Shown in pieces: positions 12,083-25,426 of a stretch of 64,000 bases of DNA (its first letter is position 1; each line of letters begins with the position of its first letter). Made by a program: the position numbers and the translations under genes. The stretch comes from Papaver somniferum (taxonomy: Eukaryota > Streptophyta > Magnoliopsida > Ranunculales > Papaveraceae): contig NC_039359.1 of the NCBI RefSeq assembly GCF_003573695.1, positions 76,770,783-76,834,782 of the forward strand, written 5' to 3'. Under the pieces are notes generated by a model. The model saw nothing but the letters and a program-made list of their open reading frames with translations, ran no database searches and had not been told where the DNA came from.

Positions 12083-13295
12083 ACCAGATTGTATTCGTCC
12101 AAACCACCAAGTAGTAGCGCACACTCAAAGTGTAGCTTGGTCAAACGCTTTATGTTTTGTGACTTAGGTTAATCCTAGTAGTTAGACTCTTAGAGCATGG
12201 TACACTTTCTAGTGTTGCTTCTATACGTGATTGCTCTACAGAATTCCTCTGCAAGGTTTCACGTTTTCTACTTGTATATGGTTATTCAAAATTACACAGA
12301 TATTCTAACCCTTTACTAGCTTTAGATTAATAAATAAACTGATTTAGTTGGCCACCTAGAACAATCAATCAATCAATCATAATATTTCCTCATAATAGAA
12401 ACAAACGACAATCATATGAAGAAATCAAAATATATTCATATATTAAATCAAATCAAGTTTACAACTTAGAATTCATCCTCAATCAATAGGTGTTTAGCTA
12501 CTCATGGATGTATAAGCATCCATGATATACATATGAGAAAATTTTAGAGATATCATTACGATTCAAGAATCACTCCAAATCCTTAGGTTTTGCTCTGTGT
12601 GATGTTTCTCCTCTCCAAAACTTACAACTTCGTGACCTTTGATCATGTTTCATTCATGACCTAATACCTCTTTATATAGGTTTACATTTCTTGGCCTTCA
12701 AGTATTTAGTTCGACCCGACCTGAAAATACGAAATAATGACCCGAAACGTGAACTTTGGCCATCCAAGGTACGCATACCCGTTTGCATACTTAAATTTCA
12801 GTTAAATTCATGGGAAATAAGTATGCGTACCCATTTGCATACTAAAAATTCGTTCCAAGGTATGCATACCCGTATGCATACTTGCTTGTCTTCGGTATTT
12901 GATAAAAATCTTGTTTTGGCCACAACTTCTTCGCCCGAACTCGAAATGACCTTATTATTTTTGCATTCTTTTCCTTTTTCAATTATCTTCAAGATGGTGA
13001 TGATAAATCCTTAATTTGAATGAGTTAAGATCAGTATTTGGCCCTTCTCTTGATTTTGAGTGTTTTGCTCCTTTTGTCGCACTTCTTCCACTTATCTTGG
13101 ACTTGGGCGCTTAGATTCTTGGAATTAATACTTCTCTTCTAAGATATTTTCTGCACTTTGTAGCTCCTTTTTGGATGATTCACCTAACAGGGGAAAATAA
13201 GAGAAAACAAGAGTAATAATACGAATACATGTAAGAATTATATCTAAAACAAGTATGGAATGGACGCTAAAATCATATGAATCATGCACTTATCA
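12083..13295 (-). repeat. Athila-type 5' LTR, outer part
   Basis: This continues the LTR interrupted at 7315. Its outer edge is taken as …GCACTTATCA at 13286-13295, the complement of a TGATAAGTGC start, which resembles the TGATGAGTGC LTR start of the 46.7-62 kb array. Together the two parts give an LTR of about 1.57 kb, normal for Athila. A minus-strand TATATAAAGAG sequence at about 12668-12678 is a plausible U3 TATA box. Three GTATGCATAC-like palindromes lie at 12768-12885. Confidence 0.65.
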
Positions 13296-14365
13296 ACAAA
13301 CCAGAACCAGCTACTTCCACTGAAGTAAGAAAGAGAGGTATTCAAGGTCGTAACTCACAATTTCTTAACCCGTACATTACTCTTCTACACGACTCCCATC
13401 AAATTTGCATGTCAAATCCTCTTCTAAAGATTACTATCTCGTGGACTACTTCAAATATCATGTCAGAGTCCAACACGATAATCAAAAGACAGATGCGACA
13501 CAACCACTTGCATTTTTTGGGTCTAGAAACTACTTCCCTACACGAAGACTTACCTAGTGGATCTTCAGAAATTTTATCATTAACATGGTTAACACATAAT
13601 TGTTGCTCTTTTATCTCTGAAGCACATTATTGCTTTACTAGTGTAAGAACGCATCTCCTACCCTCGAGCTCAACTTATCACCTCCTGGATGAAGGATCGA
13701 CCTCGAAGAATACTTTGCTAAAAAATTCAGATGGGTCCTTGTCAAAATATCTAGCTGAAACGGAAGTATAAATTCATCTGGTCAAGCTTGTTTACTTAAT
13801 CAAGGCGCAATTGAATCTCATAATCATGACTCGATATTTAATCTCAAAATGCGTCTTTCAAGCCTATGTCAAGACAAGACACAAGCCTAAAAGAAAGATG
13901 ATATTTAGGATTAAGAACAAGATAAAATTTAGGCTTGAGCCTAAGCATGAACCATCCCTAAGCCTAAGCACAAGCTCTATCATATACCCCGGACGAAGCT
14001 TAGCCCCACCCTCAAGACCTATACAACCAAACACTAGAGATAATTCCCTACATATGCCTCCAACACTTAGGGAATCATTTTCCTACCATGAAGACTCAAT
14101 CTCGAGCACTACATGGGTCTTACTTCAACTTCCAAAACATCATTACCCAATAACAAGCCCTAGTTATACATCAATCTTGGACTAACGAATAACTGTACAT
14201 CAAACATCCGCGTGTCCAATAAGAGGAGTCCCAAACATCCAAGTCTCATATAATAGACTTGGACACCGTTGACACAGAGCTTCTTCGGTACATGACAAAA
14301 CAGTAGAACCCGTAGCGTTCCAAATTAGAGGTTTCTCATAAGTGGAGGATATGAGTAAAACTCAT
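13296..14365. other. No recognisable gene
   Basis: Two plus-strand open frames lie here (13277-13771, 164 codons; 13811-14185, 124 codons). Neither shows a known domain, a signal peptide or a repeat, and the first overlaps the Athila LTR edge. I treat both as chance frames in repeat-derived DNA. Confidence 0.45.
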
Positions 14366-16296
14366 TGTAATGAGTTCCAGACCAGGGTCAAACCTGTATG
14401 GAGATCCGAGCTCAAATCATTACAGGTCCGAAAGAGACTAATATATATATATTTCTCATACTTAAATTTTTATACCAAACAAAATTGAAACTTTATGAAA
14501 CATGAACTGATGCATATGAATTTACCAAACATCTTTAACAACATTTTAGTTTAAATTAACATTTCAAGCAATGCAATAATACAATAGAATAATTAAACTA
14601 ACTTCATAGTTTCCGCTTCCAACTTCCAATAAATCTACAAGAATGTCAATTGGGGTGAGATGACAGCTCTGTAGAATGCATTCCCAATCTCAAAATATGC
14701 ATAACCATATCAACGAGTCAAGTAACATATATAATGAGTGTACGACATAATTTCGAACAATCAATTATATATATATTCAACCAATAAGATTACCGCACAA
14801 GTATTATTTCAACAAATCATTTAATTCATTTGTTCAATCATGAATTCACAATATAAATATTGTTTCTAACGAATTGTACATGTACATCGTTTGAATCAAT
14901 AGAGAAATATCTAATTAAGACTCAACACAAGAATTCACAATATTGATAACATTTGAACAACTCATCCAATTCATTTAATATGTTTAATCACGAGTTCACA
15001 ATACCAATATTATTGTCAACAAATCATCCGTTTAGGATTCAACACATCAATTTACACAACCAATAATGTTTAGTTCATCCGTTTAAGTTTCAACACATGA
15101 GTCACGGTACGAAAACTTTGATTCTTACACCCACATCTCGTTAAATGGCACAGAGAGCCTCCATCGATGATCAGGAACATGAGTTCCTACATGGAGATCA
15201 TTATACATTTAACTCTCGGGGATCATTACCCGTTCTACTCTCAGGGATCATTACCGTTGTTAGCATGGAACCATGTTCCATCTAACGGTAAAACATGAAC
15301 TCATTTTAAATTTTTAAAAATAGATGGACAGACAAACATGAATTTACTTTAAGAATTTAATCAAACTAACCAACTGCAGAGACATTATATTATATGTTTT
15401 ATAGTAATAACTTTATCTGATTATTTTCAAATTTTACAGAAGCATACATGAATCAATATTTAATAACGTATCCAAAATTTACCATAAAACAACGACTTAA
15501 ATAAAAGATATTCAATTTACAAACTCATCTTTAAAACTGGGCAGATCACATCATGTTAGCAATTCTTAGTAAATTCATATTAATAATTGAGAAAATTCAA
15601 AGAAAAATAAAAGATACCATACATATATACAACTTTTATTAAGATTAAAAATCATTCTAACATCGTTAATATATCAAATCAATCAAAAACATAATAAAGC
15701 GAAACAGTCCTAAAAATTCAGAAACTACCATCCAAACTAAAATAAATGTTAAACGGTGAATTTACTTTATATTATTCTCAAAATTTAACCATGGATGCCT
15801 AATTATATTATCTATTAATTGGAGAAGTATGATCATCAAAAATAGATACACATTTATGCGAATAAATTACCCAAATCTAAAAATACACATTTATGCAAAT
15901 AAACACCTTAAATCCATTAATCTTCTACTGATTTTGACTGACTAAGCTTTCTCCTCAAAGACACTAGCTCCACCACCTTCTCCTCTCACTAGCTTTTGGT
16001 TTTCTAACCTCTAAATTCTTTCTCCAAAAATTTTAATTGTAAAATCTATATTAATTCTAACATTACTAATAATTATTAACATTAGTACACATATTTATGG
16101 TTTTATTTTATGTATTCTAATTATCCTTTTTTTCTCTATTAGTTTTGTTTAGTTATTAAAATTAAATAGGTGACTTTATTTCCACCTAGCTTTCCTAGTT
16201 CAAGCAACTCACCTAGGCTAGAGAAAAGAAAAAAATAACGTAAGCTAACTTGGGTAAAATCCGACCCAAAAAGTAACTAAAATACCAGATATTACA
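14366..16296. repeat. Probable solo LTR
   Basis: The segment starts TGTAAT and ends ATTACA, an inverted terminal repeat in the TG...CA form. It is flanked by CTCAT (14361-14365) and CTCAC (16297-16301), a target duplication with one mismatch. It is non-coding and AT-rich. No primer site, purine tract or partner LTR is seen, so a solo LTR left by LTR-LTR recombination fits best. The call rests on edges and flanks only. Confidence 0.45.
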
Positions 16297-16301
16297 CTCA
16301 C

Positions 16302-19115
16302 CTCTCATTACCGAGCCTCAACTCCCATGACCGAGCCTCAGTTTTCATGGTCAAGCCTTAGATACAATTCAATACAAACCTCTTCTTCTGTTAGCATGCT
16401 TCAGTCCTTGCGACCAAATCAAGACTGCAAAGGGTGTATCCACTGGGAACTGCAACCCAATCGAAACCAAATAATTCGACAAGTTAGAGACGAGAAGATC
16501 TTAAATCAAAATGGTTACATCGCTATAGGATATTTGTGGGTTTAATGTTAAGAACACATGTATTAGGCTCATTCAAATTCCAAGACTCGTTTGAGGCTTT
16601 CCCTATACCCAAAACACACACATGAGACAAGCCGGGGTTGTTGGGTCAAAACGAGTTTGTAGCTTATTCTCTTCTCAGGCGTGCCTTACACTTGGGCCTG
16701 ATAACTTTACAAATGTGACTAATGGGAAAAAAAGTATACGATACACCCTTGATGAAAAATATTTGTATATATCTTGGCTACAACGTGTTAAAAGGGATCG
16801 ACATTCCGAGACACGATCTAAGAGATATACTCGACACATTGTAATATAACATAATTAAATATCTATGAAAATGCTATTGAGTTCGAATTTGCACTGATTT
16901 TCACCGACCAAACATACCTCAAATGCATTTTTTTTATTTGGATTGAAAGGTGTGTCTCTTAGCTTCGAGATGTGAGGTCAAACGTTGAAATCGGGTGTTG
17001 GATGAAGATTTTATAGCGTTTGTAGTGAGTGTCACATAATACAGGGTTTCCTGTTACGTATTTAACTAAGGGTTTGCACATACTCACATATGCAACATAA
17101 CGGGCTAGGGTTTCTGTAAAGTACAAATCTATATCGTTATCCTTCCCATGTTAGATGTATACGACCAAGATGTATTAACGGGTACGATTCAAGCACTAGT
17201 CTCAAATGCAAAGTATGATTTCTATCTTTGTGTGCCTCAAGCTCCGTCCTCGTGCCTCGATCTCCGTTATCATCCATCGAGATAAGTGCTGAAGCATTGT
17301 CATTATGGCTCACATATCATGCTCAAAAAGAGGCACATGCCTCTAAGGACACTCACGGGTCCATGCATATTCACTTTTTCACAAGATCAAAATAAACTTT
17401 TCGCTTCGTTGGAATTTGTCTCTTCCCCAAAAAAGAAAAATCACGACCCATGCTAAGTCAATGAACACTAATGTGGTCGTATTACCTCAAGGAGATGCGT
17501 TCGAAAAGCTAGAGCATGCAAGGAAGTCAAACGAGTTAAAGATTTTTCTCCTATTTCAAATAGTTGTGCGCTCCATCCCGAAGATTTGAAAACCACAATA
17601 TTGGGATGAGAGTCTGGTCTCAAGTTCTACTAGAATTTTTCTCTCTCTATGTCTTCCCTACAATATACTAAAAGGTCACCTCTATCAGATAACAAGATGG
17701 GAGATAAAGCTCTCGCGCCAAAATCTACAAATCTGAAAACTTCTGAAATTTAATATGGATTCTTGATAAAAAAAATGTGCACACATGTTTGATTAACTTA
17801 AAAAATTAAAATTTGAGTGATGTGTTTTGAATATGATAGCTTATTCTCTTAGCTACAAAATTTGGGGTCAGGAGATCGAATCGTAGTTTGTATGAAGAAT
17901 CTGCATCGATTCTCCTATGATGACCTATATATGATTTTTTTTTATGAAGTCTAACGAAAAGCTTATGGGTAAATATAACTACTTTTGCTTATCAAATCCA
18001 CTAAACAAGTATGTACAAGCAATAACTAAGGAATAATAAGTTATAATCATACAAAGGATTCCCAATTGACGTCGAAAGGTGATTTTCTGCATCAATATGA
18101 AAGGATTTAATTCGATAAAGAAAGAAAAATCTGAATCGATTAAAGAAAGTCAGGCTACGAGTTTCCTAAAAATAAAGCCAAACCGTGCTCTAGCCTCCCT
18201 GCGTGACCTCACATGTAAGTGGGATGCAACTCAGACCTTTTTTTCTTTCATGTGCACAAGAATAAACATAATTAGGGTTTTTGACAAAAACAACCGTAAT
18301 TCAAAATTTTAAATATTTCTAAAAATAGAGAATTTCTACTAAGAGGAGGCGATCAAGTCTTCATCTTCCCAAGACGTTGGATCCACATGCATCCCCTCAA
18401 GCCTCTCCTTCCCTTGAACACGGCTGACGAACTAAACAAGATTTGAACTTTCATGGAAAATAAATGGATTTTGGATCAAATAAGTAAACTCAAGCATCAC
18501 CCTCCTAAATTAAAATTCAAGTCGCGCCCTTACCCTCATATCATACGTGGCACCAACTTGGAGAAGCATCACTCATGGCTTTCTCCTCCCATGCATGTCA
18601 AAATTTTATAGGGTCTCAGATGGAGGCAAACCCTGATTTAGGAATTTGACTATTCGCAAAATAAACAAGGGTTTTACCAATCTAACGAAGTGTCCAATCT
18701 CTCTCGCACACACAACATCATCCTACACGCATATGGAATGTCATCCATGCCTCACAACAACCCCCCAAGCCACATACGAAGAAATTAAGGTTTTGATAGA
18801 ACTAACCCTAACTGTCTTGGATTATTTACATAGCAGGCAAGCGAGCAACAAGCTGCGCCGCAAGATCTTTTTGAATTGCAAAACCTATCCTCTTAAAAAC
18901 AAACTCTCTCGAGCCGAGAGTCATGATATTATTGTACATGACTTTATGAACTCTTTTGAGAAGTCCAACAAAAGAATTATGTTGAGATATTTATCAAAAT
19001 AGAATTATGTTGCTCCAAGGACGACCCTAATCTCTTATCTCACGCATGTCACCGACCTAATATATTCACAAAAAACCGTTAATTCTTTTATTTATTTTCT
19101 CCCGTACATGCATCT
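16302..19115. other. No recognisable gene; repeat-derived intergenic DNA
   Basis: Only short open frames (under 120 codons) without domain signatures are present. Phrases such as TTAGGGTTTT and AACCCTAA recur here (about 18270 and 18790) and on the far side of the Copia element (about 27903 and 28085). This suggests the Copia element inserted into an older repeat. Confidence 0.4.
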
Positions 19116-21549
19116 TGAAAAAGCGGGGGTACAACAACCTCACCCAATATTTCGATTAGCAATCTATATGGACTAACTCTAATATACTTTCTAGAGAATC
19201 AACTAGACAGTCAGACTAAATCTAGAGAAAAGTATATCGAGGAGTTAATATCTCAATCTCTTGATTTGATCTTTACTCAAGCAAATAGAAATCTGCGAGT
19301 CTTTATCAAATACAAGGATAAAAACTTGGATGGTATCAAAGACCAATATCCAAGGATCAATAAATTTCCAATAAACAACCAAAGGTTGGATTTCACAATT
19401 GATCGATAAAACGCATAACCTGTGATATTTCAATTATATAAAAAAATATAATGCGGAATAGAAATAACACAGACACCAGAAGTTTTGTTAACGAGGAACC
19501 CGCAAATGCAGAAAAACCTCGGGACCTAGTCCATATTGAATACCACACTGTACTAAGCCGCTACAGACACTAACCTACTACAAACTAACTTCGATCTGGA
19601 CTGTAGTTGAACCCTAATCACTCTCACACTGATTCAAGGTACAATTGCACTCCTTACGTCTATGATCCCTGCAGGATGCTACGCACTTGATTCTCTTAGC
19701 TGATCTCACCCACAACCAAGAGTTGCTACGACCCAAAGTCGAAGACTTTAATAAAAAAAATCTGTATCACACAGAAAAGTCTACGATAATAGATAAATCT
19801 GTCTCCCAAAAATAAACCTAAGAGTTTTGTTCCGTCTTTTGATAAAATCAAGGTGAACAGGAACCAATCGATAACCCGGACTTATATTCCCGAAGAACAG
19901 CCTAGAATTATCAATCACCTCACAGTAATCTAAATCTTTTAGTAGCGAAACTAGATATTGTGGAATCACAAACGATGAGACGAAGATGTTGTGATTTCTT
20001 TTTATCTTGCCCTATCGGAGATATAATCTCAAGTAAATTATTCAAATTAACTCGTACGATAGAAAATGGCAAGATCAGATTGTTCAACTACAAGAGAAGT
20101 AGTTTCGTCTGGCTTCACAATCCTAATGAAGTCTTTCAGTCGTTAACCTACAGGGTCTCGAGAAGAAACCTAAGGTTAAAGGAGAATCGACTCTAGCAAA
20201 CCAACTAGTATCACACAGGAGGTGTGGGGATTAGTTTTTCCAGATGCTAGATGTCTCCTTTATATAGTTTTCAAATCAGGGTTTGCAATCTAAGTTATCT
20301 TGGTAACAAAGCATTCAACATTCACCGTTAGATGAAAAACCTGATTCAACCAAGCTAATATCTTTCAACCGTTAGATCGAAACTTAGCTTGTCACACACA
20401 CAAATGGAACGTATTCACTTAGGTTTGAGTAACCGTACCTAAACTTGTACACTTAGTTGGTTCACAAATAGTTAACTAATGGTTAGCCATATGAGCACTT
20501 TCATATTAACCGTATTCATCTTTCTAATAACTAGTTCAAATGACTCATATAACTAGTTGAAGAGTTGTTCAATTGCTTAGGTCTTTATTCGTAGACACAA
20601 TTGAAAAAAAATCGGTTTGATCCACTTGAACAATTCACGAACAATATATCCACGGTTTGGAAAGATTGCATTCCTTATAATTTATTGTTTTAATTTCATG
20701 AACTACCGACTTGAGATATCACCAGCTTGAGTACGCGTACAGGTATGCGTATCTTAGCTACCGGATTTGAGTTTACAAACTCAGCATAAATTTTCGGTTC
20801 GAAAACTTCTGTGGGTACGCGTACCTAAGGTGACTGGTTTACTAGTTTGCAAACATATAAACTCCAGCAGAAATTTTCGGTATGAAAACTTTCGTGGGTA
20901 CGCGTACTCAACCTGTCTCCTTTACCAATACCGTATGCACACATACGCACGCACTTGGCTTCCGGTACATGGATTTATATACTAATGTGCGAACACACTA
21001 TATATGCTTATATCCATAGATGGTATCTCAACTCTACATTTCAATCATTGAAACATTCTTCTATAATGTTATAACAATCATTATTCACGACTTTCGTCAT
21101 CAAATCTATTTTCAAGATTGAAACGTCATCATGACTTTCGTCACGGGTAAAGATGAAAATGGTTAAAGCGAAAGCTTACCAACACATATTTCGATAAAAA
21201 GATAGGCGAGTAAACTCGGCTCGAAATAGCAAATGTGTATGTATGAAAACTATCATACTTAAACGACTTTGTCTCAAGAGTAGGATATAGAATAGACTTT
21301 TGAGTGATAGATAAGTTCGAGTCTCCACATACCTTTTAGTCGGATGAAGTTCCACCGGTTCCTCGAGTAGTTATTTGTCTTCGTAAGTAATCGCCTTGGA
21401 GTCTAGAGCTTCAACTACACTTGACTATCCTAGATTGAGACTTAGTCATAAGTAAACTAGAAATTAAGACATATAGTTTTGATCACAAATATTGACAAAC
21501 ATGCTTGAGATAGCAACGCAGGCGAGTTCGACCGAACAATGCTCTAACA
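19116..21549 (-). repeat. 3' LTR of the SIRE-like element
   Basis: This direct repeat of 25427-27861 has plus-strand edges TGAAAAAGCGGGGG and CTCTAACA. It contains palindromic GTACGCGTAC motifs at 20731-20740, 20814-20825 and 20897-20907. Confidence 0.92.
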
Positions 21550-21563
21550 ATCTCCCCCTTTGT
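21550..21563 (-). other. Polypurine tract of the SIRE-like element
   Basis: The minus strand reads ACAAAGGGGGAGAT directly before the LTR start TGTTAGAGC. This form is characteristic of SIRE/Maximus Copia elements. Confidence 0.88.
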
Positions 21564-23871
21564 CAATTTTAGTGGCAAAACTATCAATACGTATGGATTA
21601 CAAAATAGATAAAAACTTTGTAGCTTCTCGTCCACATGCTTGATCTCCTTGGTGCTTCAACATTACTCGAAATCTTTGTCACTTCCAAGTACTCCAATGA
21701 TTCCAAAGGTTGTAAGTTTAGCATCATCGTTATTGAAGTTCCGTAGCCATAACAATGAGAAAACAAAAGCTCTCGATCATTGTTATACAGTGTCATAGTA
21801 TTATTACACAGCATTAAAGTTCTCATATCACAACTTCGACAACAATACTATGGTGATATGTATCACTCCCCATTAGTCAATACTTCGTCTCAACATGAAA
21901 ACCACTCCCCCTTACATAATGATCCGTAAAACACGTAAACCATATGTATTTGTAGTGTGAACTACATATTAATTCTCCCATTTTTGTCAATAAAATTGGA
22001 AAAGGTACGAAAATGGGATCCTAATGAAATTATCATGGAGACACTTCAAGACCAAAGAAAAGTACATATCAACTTTGTTTAGATGCAATCATAAAGCCGA
22101 AGTTAAATGCATTCATCATGGAGTTTATAAAGATACAAGATAACTCCTCAAATATTCTACAGCCACACTCCCCACAAAGATATAGAAATTAAGCGCAAGT
22201 TCAAAAGGACTCTCCCCTATTTGATGTCATTCCCGAAAGAATAACAAGAGCGACCTTACTTTTACAAGAAAGAAGGATTTCTTTGGACACCAAAAACCAC
22301 AAAAGAAATGATTTTGTATCCAAAATTCTCAATTACACTATTCACAAGAGAACCCATGATTAATTTAATCGGAATACACAACCAAAATAACCACAAACGA
22401 GTCTATGATTACTCTAGTTGGAAATGCTCATACAAGAAAACTTATAAAGATGCACAGTATATGCATAAAATATGGATAAGAGAAGATCAATACTGCGAAA
22501 AATACAAAGATTCATTCTATCTTCATCACTATTTGCATAACGACATATAATAGACATAATCTTTGTTAACAAAAGATTTTAACCTATTTTCCATCAATAA
22601 TGACATAATAGGCTTAACTTTTGTTTGTCAAAAGTTCATTGATCCTGTATCAGTGCTTGTATATCGACGTATGAAAGAGATAACTTTTGACATCGTATGG
22701 GACAATAATAGTTCACGGACGCAAACACACGTATCCCATAACAAATTGCAATATATGAAACCATAAAGATTAATACTGCAAAAATCATTTTCCAAACAAC
22801 TTAGAATTTAAATAAATAATTCTAAAAATATTGAAGATGAAAATGTTTGGCAATAGCTATGTGTAACCATAATAATTGCTATTCCAAACTCTAGAAATCC
22901 TTCTAAAAAACAAGAATAAATTCTCATAAGAAGATTCCTAGGCATCAAGACAAACTCGTAATGCACATATAAGATGATTTGTCTTTAGAGGGTAGAATCA
23001 ATCTTTTTCGCCCGGATTTACACCAAGAATAGCTACCAAAGGCGTGTAAAAACATTTTCTTAACAAAGAAGAACATACGAAGTCATTAACGACCATGCAC
23101 CATAGTTCACATATGATTGCGAACATTCAAGAATCCCATAGTAATGCGTGTTACTGCCCATTCTTGAACTTCCTTCTTTGTGACTCACCAACAACATTCT
23201 TGTAAAAGTTACAAATGATCTTAGAAGAGTAGTACTCCATGAATAACAAGTGCCCAAGTCCAAGAGAAGTGGAACAAGTGCGACGAAACGGAGCAAAACA
23301 CTCAAAAATAATAGAAGGGACAAAAACCAATCTTAACTCATCCAAATACAATAATTTTCATATATATTTTGAATAAAATTCAAATAGGAAGAGAATGCAA
23401 AAAGAATGAGGTCATTCCGAGTTCGGACGAAGAAGTTACGGCCAAAACAAGTTTATAGAATATCGACGTCTACATGCAAGTATGCATACGGGTTTGCAAA
23501 CGAATTTTCGTGACCTGGAGCAGTATGCAAACAGGTATGAATACTTTAGTCCCTGGATTTTGATTTTAAATGATGGTATGCACACCAGGTATGTGTACCA
23601 TGAAGTCCAAACATCCTGAACTACTATTTTCAAACCTAAACATTTAAGAACCTTAAACACAGATCAAGTTAGGTAGAAATGAACGATAACAAAGGTACGT
23701 GGATCATTATAAAAACACAAATCTTGCTCAGATTTATAGATACACCTTTTTAGAAGAATCTAGTCGAATTATACAGCCTTACCGAACATAATCTGTGTGC
23801 CCCAATCCTCGTGCTTCCTTCATCGTATACATAGCAGGGCATTCTTTGGTGAGAATGCACTTACAACACAA
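21564..23871. other. Non-coding interior of the SIRE-like element
   Basis: Pol should lie here, but no frame of either strand shows integrase, RT or RNase H motifs. Short frames exist on both strands (the longest about 87 codons) without signatures. A cluster of GTATGC/GTATGT-type palindromic motifs lies at about 23475-23600. Confidence 0.6.
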
Positions 23872-25362
23872 TCAAGTTTCTTTGGGTTGAACGACGTCTT
23901 TCTCACCACAAGTGAACTTTGGATTATCATGAAAGAGATCTCTTTTAGAACCTTTCACATCCAATTCCATTTTTTCAAAAAACTTGTTAAGTTTCAACAT
24001 CATGGATATTGCCTTCTCCATAGTCATGGAATTTTCTGGAAGATCATTCCTTTTCACACTCAAAGCATCATTGGATTTCTTTGGTACCCACTTCTAAGTG
24101 CGTTTAGGAACAACCGAAACCTTCTTTCCATTAATCTCTTCAAGATTTCTCGGAAGAGAATTGGATTGACTATTCTTTTGCAAGTTAGTATTTCTCCAAT
24201 TGGGAGCATCGGATCTTGTATTAGGCTTTACGAAGTTATCCTTTTGATAACCATTACGATTGTGAAAAGGATTCGTATGACGTTTATAGGAAAATCTAGA
24301 TTTATCACAGCACTGATTCCTTTGCCTAAAGGTTGGACAGTCACAAGCAGTAGCGTTAAGGGGATTAGTCTTAACATATGATCTTGGTTTCACAACTTCT
24401 TGTGATACCCAAACAAGAACATCATGAAGTTTCTCATTCCTTATACGGAAACGACATCTCCTCTCTAGGTGACCTTTATTTCCGCAATAGTGGCAAACAT
24501 AAGGAATATTCTTACCTCGATCCGTATATGATGACTTTGGAGGTTGATATACTTTGCTCTTTCGAACCTTAATTGTCGGTGAAGGTATTTCACTTTTTCC
24601 ATCAGTGGAAACCTTTTGTTGAGAAGAATCACTAGCCTTGACAAATTTTACCTCTTTGCTAATACTTGGAGCATCTATTCCCTTATAGCCCAATCCTCGT
24701 GTATCACGATGATTTTTACTTTCACCTAGCATAGTGGTTAATTTGCTTAGACTAGTATTGAACTTTTTCAAGTCATCTTCCAACATCTTGATTTTATCAA
24801 GAGCAGCAGCTAAATCAGCCTCAAGGCGTTTTTCTCGAGCGAGACAAGCACTTTCTCTGTCATCAAAACTAATTTGTTGAGAGTTAAACCTTGCTTCAGA
24901 TTCTGCAAGTTTCTCTTCCAACAAAAAGTACTTTTAATAAATATTATCACATTCAAGTGACTTCATACATAGGTATTCCTCGGAATCATTGAGGATCGAT
25001 TCGTTAGAACGATTCGAGAAATAAACACATGCGTAACATCTTCTCAATTTCTTGTTTTCTCGACAGAGAGGAGTCAGAAGAGGTGAGACATGAGAAGTTG
25101 TAATCTTCTTCATATTCCACGAATCCAAAAACTTAACATACTCTGAGACTTCCTCATCAACATCTCTATCAATATCTGAATCACCTTCATCAGAAAGTTC
25201 ATCCAACTGTTCTTCAAAGAGAGTTTCCCAATCAACAGTTTTTACATCAAGAGAATGTTTATATATTGACTTAGATGTGACAATTCTCTCAGGTGAATCT
25301 AAGCTTTTAGAATCATCTGGTAATTTCTGAACTGGTACGTTATTAGAGATAGACTCGTCCAT
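23872..25362 (-). pseudogene. SIRE-like gag, C-terminal half, two in-frame stops
   Basis: One minus-strand frame runs from 25362 to 23872, interrupted by TAA at 24936-24934 and by TAG at 24096-24094. It encodes an acidic stretch (25200-25140), a heptad-rich segment with SLSKLTTMLGESK followed by LGYKG (about 24780-24680), and a zinc knuckle CHYCGNKGHLERRC (about 24505-24460, C-x2-C-x4-H-x4-C). After the TAG it continues KWVPKKS, the WVPK motif that joins gag to protease in Copia elements. The usual N-terminal UBN2 gag region is missing: coding starts within 50 bases of the primer site. It cannot produce full Gag. Confidence 0.85.
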
Positions 25363-25410
25363 AATTAGATCACTACAAACACAGACTTATAAGGTCTTTA
25401 ACGTGTTTGC

Positions 25411-25424
25411 CTGCTCTGAGACCA
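25411..25424 (-). other. Primer-binding site, tRNA-iMet type with mismatch
   Basis: The minus strand reads TGGTCTCAGAGCAG, two bases after the LTR edge. It differs from the canonical TGGTATCAGAGC at one position. Confidence 0.8.
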
Positions 25425-25426
25425 CT

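Larger units (their letters stand above)
1..13295 (-). mobile_element. Athila-type Ty3/gypsy retrotransposon, decayed, 3' end off window
   Basis: On the minus strand the order is LTR (right), tRNA-Asp primer site, gag, protease, RT, RNase H, integrase, then a non-coding 3' region that runs off the left edge. The domain order and the tRNA-Asp primer site are those of the Athila branch of Ty3/gypsy. The coding region changes frame at least six times and has several in-frame stops, so it cannot make a polyprotein. The matching 3' LTR is not in the window: the expected LTR edge, the complement of TGATAAGTGCATG, is absent from bases 1-760. Two later insertions sit inside it: a complete non-autonomous LTR element (7316-12082) and a LINE tail (2306-2449). 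Confidence 0.88.

Noticed and set aside
13277..13771. 164-codon plus-strand frame as a possible gene
   Set aside because: It overlaps the Athila LTR edge, has no family motif and no promoter or splice context.
23797..24381. 194-codon plus-strand frame
   Set aside because: It is antisense to the SIRE-like gag with its zinc knuckle and WVPK motif and has no domain of its own.
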